Of a stretch of DNA of 24,796 bases, positions 19,788 through 24,796 are shown piece by piece. The translations under genes and the position numbers were made by a program. The notes under the pieces were generated by a model that had not been told where the DNA came from, made no database searches, and saw nothing but the letters and a program-made list of their open reading frames with translations. The stretch is from Protostelium mycophagum (Eukaryota > Evosea > Variosea > Protosteliida > Protosteliaceae): assembly GCA_002081555.1 (NCBI GenBank), contig MZNV01002465.1:1-24796 (forward strand), given 5' to 3'. Each line of letters starts with the position of its first letter. The first letter of the stretch is position 1.

Positions 19788-21305
19788 ATGATGAATTTGG
19801 ATCGCATCATCTACAAGAGCGACTATTGTCACTCTCCAAAAAGAAGAGCCATATCACCTGTGAAGGGCATGGGACAACCTGTCCCTTGTGAAAATGAAGA
19901 AGAGATCGGTTTGCGATTTTCCGGTGATCGTGCGAGGACACCAACACATAAGAGCCAACAGAAGGCACCATCACCCTCTAAACAGAAGAAAGTTGACCTC
20001 TGGGAGGTGTGTAATTTGGTCACGTGATATGTGATGTTGATTTTTCCTTCAGATGGAAGAGAACACGTTTCCATATGAAGGAACCCAGATGGAACAGCTG
20101 AAGTTTCTCGTTCAATATGCCGTGTTGGCTCCCTCCACCTACAATACACAACCATGGCAGTTCAGAATCAACGGAAACACGATCGATTTATTATCAGATA
20201 CAACAAGGTCTCTAGCCATCATCGATCCTCATGACCGTCAGCTTCTCATCGCCTGTGGTGCCGCTTTCTATCAGCTGAGGTGATCAGGATTGCGATAATG
20301 ATGGGCTCCTCTAACATCATGCAGGCTCGCGGCGACACACTTCGGCTTTTTCTATACATATGAACTCCTTCCCGACCCAGAAGATACAAATTTACTCGCC
20401 ACAATCAAACTCAGCCGCTCCCCCCAAGTCAATGAATTCGGCAAGGACGGTCTCTCCAGACCTTTAGAGGATGAGAAATTGTTCCAAGCCATCACACACC
20501 GACGCTCCAGCACCGACCTCTTCGAAACAAAGAAACCCATCCCGGAGGAGTTTCTGTCCCTGATCAAGTACGGAGTTGGATTCCACCATTATGACTCACA
20601 TTTCACAGACAGAGGGCACAAGAAGAGCAAGGAGTCTGGCTTCATTTAGTGAAAGACTCCAAAACACGAGCGGCCATCGCCGATCTCACCGCACAGGGCA
20701 TGAATAGACAGTCCGACTACGTCCCATACCGAGAAGAGATCACTAAATGGATTCGTCCTTCACATGGAGGTGATACGGACGGTATCTCATGCAGCTCTCT
20801 CGGCATCTCAAGCCTCAACTACTGGATGGGAACGTATGCACGCTCAGGTTCATGGCTTAAGACTGGTGCCACCCGCAACAAGGCCCTCTTAGAGTCGAGT
20901 CCGGTATGCATTTATTCATCACTCCATCCTTACTGATTCTTGAAGGTAGTAGTGGTCATGGGCACCCGCATGGATAGCAACAAAGAGTGGCTCGTCTTAG
21001 GACAAGCCCTTGCCAAGACCCTCTTAACGGCTACGACTCTCGGGCTCTCTGCCTCCAAACAAGATCAGGCACTCGAGATCCCCGAGCTCAGAGGACGATT
21101 ACAAGAGACTTTAGGCAGCGCCATCGTCTTCAACAACGTGGTCGGCCTGCCACAAGTCATCTTAAGAATGGGCTACCTCAAAGAGGATAAAGAGTTAAAG
21201 CCAAGTCCCAGAAGGACAATAGAGAGTGTAGTTTGGGAAGCCACATCGCCAGGTTCATGTGCATCGACCCCTGAGGCATCACCAGATAGAAGGAGATCAC
21301 TGTAG
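19788..21305 (+). CDS. Acg-like FMN nitroreductase-family protein
   Basis: Member of the nitroreductase fold group related to mycobacterial Acg, common in bacteria; flavin binding is likely, reaction and substrate unknown. Exons: 19788–20006, 20053–20279, 20325–20567, 20609–20903, 20946–21305; about 447 aa. The core begins near M74 (EENTFPYEG), with the family landmarks LAPSTYNTQPWQF, IDPHDRQLLIACGAAF, HRRSSTDLF, GVWLHLV, a long second domain, and the C-terminal LLTATTLGLSASK and LPQVILRMGYL blocks. Residues 1–73 are a Ser/Pro/Lys-rich extension not normal for the family; translation might instead begin at M74 (20053). The four introns and disordered, basic tail (SPDRRRSL) show it resides in a eukaryotic genome rather than being contamination. 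Bacterial origin by transfer is a reasonable inference. Confidence 0.88.
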
Positions 21306-21642
21306 ATAAAATTTTATGTTTAGAGTGTTGATGAAAGAAGTCATTGAATGTAGGTTTTTGAGGAGCACATGCTGAGAGGACGAAACACGAATAAATGTTG
21401 TAACATTAGAAGATAATGCATGATGTCGTGTCATGGTTGTGATTGCCATCATCATGTGTCACGACAATTTTATCTACTTAATCGCATGCGGTGCAGTATT
21501 TGTACTTGCAGCTCTGCTGAGATGTTCTAACAATTTACTGGAATTTTGATCGTGTTTGTCTGGCGCATAAACGTGTTCTTGGCCCAACATTATGTTTCAT
21601 GAGGATCCCATCAACAAGTAAAGCACATCATGTTTATTTAAA
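21306..21642. other. 337-bp convergent 3' gap
   Basis: No gene seen. Lies between the 3' ends of the nitroreductase and the minus-strand secreted protein. An imperfect hairpin-like stretch occurs near 21423–21467 (GTCGTGTCA … TGTCACGAC). AATAAA on the plus strand near 21391 and on the minus strand near 21632–21637 fit polyadenylation of the two genes. Confidence 0.4.
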
Positions 21643-22183
21643 TTAAAATTTTCCTTCGGCGCGTTTGTCTGCCGTCTCGCTCTTGACGATGTTGTAGTTG
21701 GCTTGTGTGATGATGTTGGGATTTTGGAATCTGTCTCCAGCAAACTGCTCCGTGAAGGTCAACTGCAAGTCTCCAACGGCCTGTCAAAATGTCATTTCGA
21801 CGTTTTGTACATCCATAATCGCACCTGTTCGTCTGTGAAGGTGTAGGTGAAAGTGACGACTTGGTTGCCTTGAAAATATCCTTGTGACATGAAAGAACGT
21901 GTTGCTTGAGGGCCGAGCTCTGCGACCCACGCAACACCAGGAGGTGTCACTTCAGATCTATAAGTGGATCAGAATGTTATATCACAAAGGTCTGGAAATG
22001 AGAATTTTAGACACACGAAACATGAGTTCCATTGGATGGAAATGGAAAAATAGAAACTTACTCATAGACAAATCGGTATTCTTTGCCAGCACAGAGAGTC
22101 TCGCCGGAAGAGGGGGATACAATGCGCCCGCCAAATGCAACGGCCATCAGGAATGCCGACGTAATGATGATGAGGTTCTTCAT
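21643..22183 (-). CDS. Small secreted beta-rich protein
   Basis: Not recognised. Exons (descending): 22183–22062, 21957–21825, 21780–21643, phases consistent, about 130 aa. The N-terminus is a signal peptide (MKNLIIITSAFLMAVAFGG). The mature part alternates short hydrophobic strands with Thr/Gln (VVTFTYTFTDEQ, LQLTFTEQF) and starts RIVSPSSGETLCAGKEYRF, reminiscent of Ig-like or fungal-type beta-sandwich wall proteins; that resemblance is weak. One mature cysteine, so no internal disulfide. No transmembrane or GPI tail. Likely exported. Confidence 0.65.
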
Positions 22184-22573
22184 ATTTTCGTCTGTCGTGT
22201 AGTGGCGTAGTGTGAGTGTTGTTGTTCGTGAAAGTGTTTGAAATTGGCTTGCGGCCCAGAGAGAGGCGCATAGGCACAGGACGGAGAATTCTCGTGGAAT
22301 TTTCCTCAGAAGAGGAACGCATCGCGTGTCAAATGTCTATTTGAATTCAAAATCTAGCCGTTAATGCGCGGTAAGCACAGGAGAATGACTTGGTTAATAA
22401 CCGATAAATATTCCATTCGATGAATGCGTAGGGCCTTGAGACCGGAAACCCAAGGCTTCTCCGTGGTGTCGCCGCATCTTGAAGATATCCCTTCTATAAA
22501 TAGTATCTATTAAGGGCGTTGTAGACATTCACCAAATTTTGAGGAAACACAATCACACAACGAGAAAATTTTA
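22184..22573. other. 390-bp gap between two minus-strand genes
   Basis: No gene seen. Holds the promoter of the secreted protein and the 3' flank of the TBC/TLDc gene. A near-palindromic CTATAAATAG at about 22495–22504 could act as a TATA element on either strand; CGGTAA occurs at 22369–22374. Confidence 0.35.
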
Positions 22574-24796
22574 TTACACAAATGTGAAGACCTCCACTCG
22601 TGCACATCTAAATTCTTCTGATCCGGTGTCTGTCAGTGATGGGTTCATAAAAGTGGAAGACTGTTGCGATTCTCCGGCTAACAGCTCATGGTCTATTTTT
22701 ATAGCACCTTCTGGGCTGCAACATGTCAATATTAGCTGTATAAAAATAATGTTGCAAAGAAGGCAATTTTTGGACGTACAAAGCTCCACCACGTCAAAAA
22801 TGGCGGTAGCGGATGATGCAGGACCCTCACCCTCCAATTTCCAAGAATTCTACTGTGACTCGTTGTATAAAGCTCAGACACCCTTCCTGCCATTCATACT
22901 TTTCAGGTGTTGGAGAGAACCTGAAGACAAAAGATCTTCTACTGCCATAGTATTGTTTGCCTATCTTCCAACTGTCCATCAGAAACGCCCCCATGATCTG
23001 GAAATCTCAGTGAGATTTCGATGATGTTTCATATAGACGCGTTGTAAAATGTGACTACTTACGCCACAATCAGTCTTTAGCACTAAGATATTACTGTCAA
23101 TGTCTGAACAACAGTTGACTAAAGTGCTCAGGGAGAATCCTGATTCCGAGGAATTGTATGACATCTTGGGATCAGATATTCTAAATTTAGAAGGAAGCCA
23201 ACTCCAAATCATCCCAAACTGTACACTGTTAGCACTATTGACACAACATATCTTCACCTGTGTCTCGGATAGAATCTCAGATACACCACTGCACTTACAC
23301 TTTGGCCTATAATATAATACCTCTGGAGAGATGCCCCTTGGAATTTCGTCGGGTTCTTGAGCGACCTCTTCCACCTGTCTCGCGAGGGATCCTCCAATGC
23401 AGAACTTTCCGGCGATTTCCATGAGCCGTGCAGGGTTATTGAACCTCTTTGCCAGAGAGCTGCTCAAGTCTTTGAAATGGGAAGTCTTCAGACAACGACT
23501 TAGCTCCACATCGTAATCACTAGAGTGCGTTAGAGACTGACTGTTCATGTGTGACGGAAAATTTAAATGTACACGGAGAGCGCCCGAAAAACATGATGAC
23601 CTTTTCTGTTGTAGAAAATCCACAAAAAACCGTTCTTCTGGTGTTTTTTGTGAGTGTTTTAATCTGTCTCGAAAGCAAAACTTCCCAAAAAACCAGGTGA
23701 ATCTTAAGATACGAAATCTCAGTGAGATTTCGAGAAAACTCACTCCAACACGATCTTCATGAATGCAAGACTCGTCTTGTACAGCACTCGCATCCCTTCT
23801 GAGAGATAACAATCGAATATGGCATATGCCACTTCTGTCGTATAGAATCCAAAACCAAAGACAAAAGCCACTTGTCGGAATAGATCAGCCACGTCGACGT
23901 TCATCCTCTTTTCTTCTATGAAATTTCAGAGAAAAATCGTGAAATTTTCCGGGAAATTTTCGGGGATTGAAAAGTACGGGAAAATTCCCCAATACACTTT
24001 ACAACAAACCTGCTTTAATCTGACCGAGCCGGTCTTCAGCTAGATCTGCAAAGATCTTCCAGAATAATTGTACCTTGCCTTATTACTTTATAAGTACAAA
24101 AATGTCAATACCTCTTCTGCTGTTGTTGGAATCCTCTTGTTCTTCTCGTGAGGCATATATTTCGCGTGCGGATGTGGTGACTTTCTGTCGTCGCTTGTAA
24201 CAACGGATGGAAAGAGGCCGAATAATAAGTATATAGAGGTGTACACTTGCTCTGTGAATGTCATGTTGTTGTTCAGATGTAGTTCTATTAGTGCAGTGTG
24301 GAGTGTTGATGCTGAGAGAAATGGTTTCAAACTCACCTTCTGTCATGTGTTTCATTAGAATGAGAACCATATTTGGTAGCCATGGGACGTAGTGCAGACT
24401 GGGGTGTTCCATTGCAATGAGAACAAGAATCCTCTGCACAATGAGCATCTGACACTCATTTGTATTTGCAGACAGCAACAGCCCAAAAGCTCCACCAAAC
24501 ATGGGCACTGTAAAGTCGCATCAGAACATGACACTTAGTGCCATGTCAGCTGATATGGTCCTTACCGTGCAGAAATTCCTGGGGTATGTAGTCACCAAAA
24601 ACAGAATCCAACTTGTGTTTGTAGAAATCTGGGTGCTCCTCCAAGAACTCGTGGCAGCCGGTCAACACTGGCCAAAACTAAATTTAATTACTCTACAGTG
24701 TTGTAGACGGAATGGACGACTATTTAACATATGCGACTCACGGTTGAGCGGTGTTGTCTTGGAATGCCTTGTCTGATGAGATATTTTACGGAGCGA
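22574..24796 (-). CDS. TBC1D24: TBC1D24/Skywalker-like TBC + TLDc protein, 5'-partial
   Basis: Animal TBC1D24/Skywalker proteins act on endosomal and synaptic-vesicle membranes through a Rab-GAP-like TBC domain and a TLDc domain. Exons (descending): >24796–24742, 24677–24566, 24507–24337, 24284–24112, 24073–24010, 23915–23744, 23663–23601, 23540–23063, 22997–22831, 22715–22574; all phases agree. TBC features: YLIRQGIPRQHRST at the left edge of the protein fragment, IVQRILVLIAMEHPSLHYVPWLP, and IFDCYLSEGMRVLYKTSLAF. TLDc features: IWSWLPSKFRI, GFSLSTL, IMGAFLMDSWK, RRSFVFRFSP and the ending AIKIDHELLAGE … EVFTFV. No catalytic Arg/Gln finger pair is evident in the visible TBC part, as in the family. 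The first part of the TBC domain lies beyond the window. Confidence 0.9.
23001..23020. repeat. Near-perfect palindrome in TBC1D24-like intron (copy 1)
   Basis: GAAATCTCAGTGAGATTTCG: 9-bp arms GAAATCTCA / TGAGATTTC around one G. The same word recurs at 23712–23732 in another intron of this gene. Confidence 0.85.
23712..23732. repeat. Palindrome in TBC1D24-like intron (copy 2)
   Basis: 10-bp arms CGAAATCTCA / TGAGATTTCG around a single G, sharing 20 identical bases with the copy at 23001–23020. Confidence 0.85.

Noticed and set aside
19730-19889. Upstream ATG (19730) as nitroreductase start
   Set aside because: Its frame stops after about 53 codons and does not join in phase to exon 2, whereas the ATG at 19788 does.
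22979-23812. Long 277-codon minus-strand frame
   Set aside because: It reads through three introns of the TBC1D24-like gene; the spliced model restores TBC and TLDc motifs and ends the apparent extra tail.
1-24796. tRNA, rRNA, riboswitch or transposase genes
   Set aside because: No cloverleaf-like, ribosomal or transposase sequence was recognised on either strand; a tRNAscan/Rfam search was not possible here.

Overview
This window reads as a compact, gene-dense, intron-rich eukaryotic nuclear locus. Every long protein is split by many short GT–AG introns, mostly about 40–330 nt with a few near 31–41 nt. No rRNA, tRNA, CRISPR array or transposase was seen. A TBC1D24/Skywalker-type protein and a dynein-adaptor-type coiled coil point to an animal or a close holozoan relative. 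I cannot place the species. Exon models below were built by eye from reading frame, splice phase and family resemblance, with no transcript data.

Layout, left to right. (1) A plant/fungal-type soluble UDP-glycosyltransferase on the minus strand, 3' end outside the window. (2) A complete SMC5 gene on the plus strand (25 exons, about 1125 aa) that contains a 121-bp tandem duplication of half an exon plus its intron. (3) A 12-TM major facilitator transporter (+). (4) A possible tiny membrane-protein gene (+). (5) A minus-strand protein with a C-terminal winged helix, divergently paired across 192 bp with (6) a plus-strand ATP-dependent DNA ligase of the LigE/chlorella-virus type that carries three perfect PBZ (poly-ADP-ribose-binding) zinc fingers. 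(7) A minus-strand cysteine-rich GPI-anchored surface protein, divergent at 78 bp from (8) a plus-strand small mitochondrial-looking membrane protein. (9) A minus-strand coiled-coil protein with both a CC1 box and a Spindly motif, the signature of dynein–dynactin activating adaptors. (10) A possible 47-aa gene (+). (11) An Acg-like nitroreductase (+), a bacterial-type family here interrupted by introns. (12) A small secreted protein (−). (13) A TBC1D24/Skywalker-like TBC+TLDc protein (−), 5' end outside the window.

There is no pathway cluster, but two genes share a genome-maintenance theme: SMC5 (SMC5/6 complex) with SQ-rich tails, and the PBZ ligase, which probably seals breaks where poly(ADP-ribose) has been laid down. 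The ligase/winged-helix intergenic region carries a perfect E2F-like palindrome and a separate perfect 11-bp inverted repeat. Introns and spacers reuse a small set of short words (CTACAACG/CGTTGTAG, TTACCG/CGGTAA, TGACGTCA, GCGGGAAA, GAAATTTC), which is the main non-coding pattern in the window.
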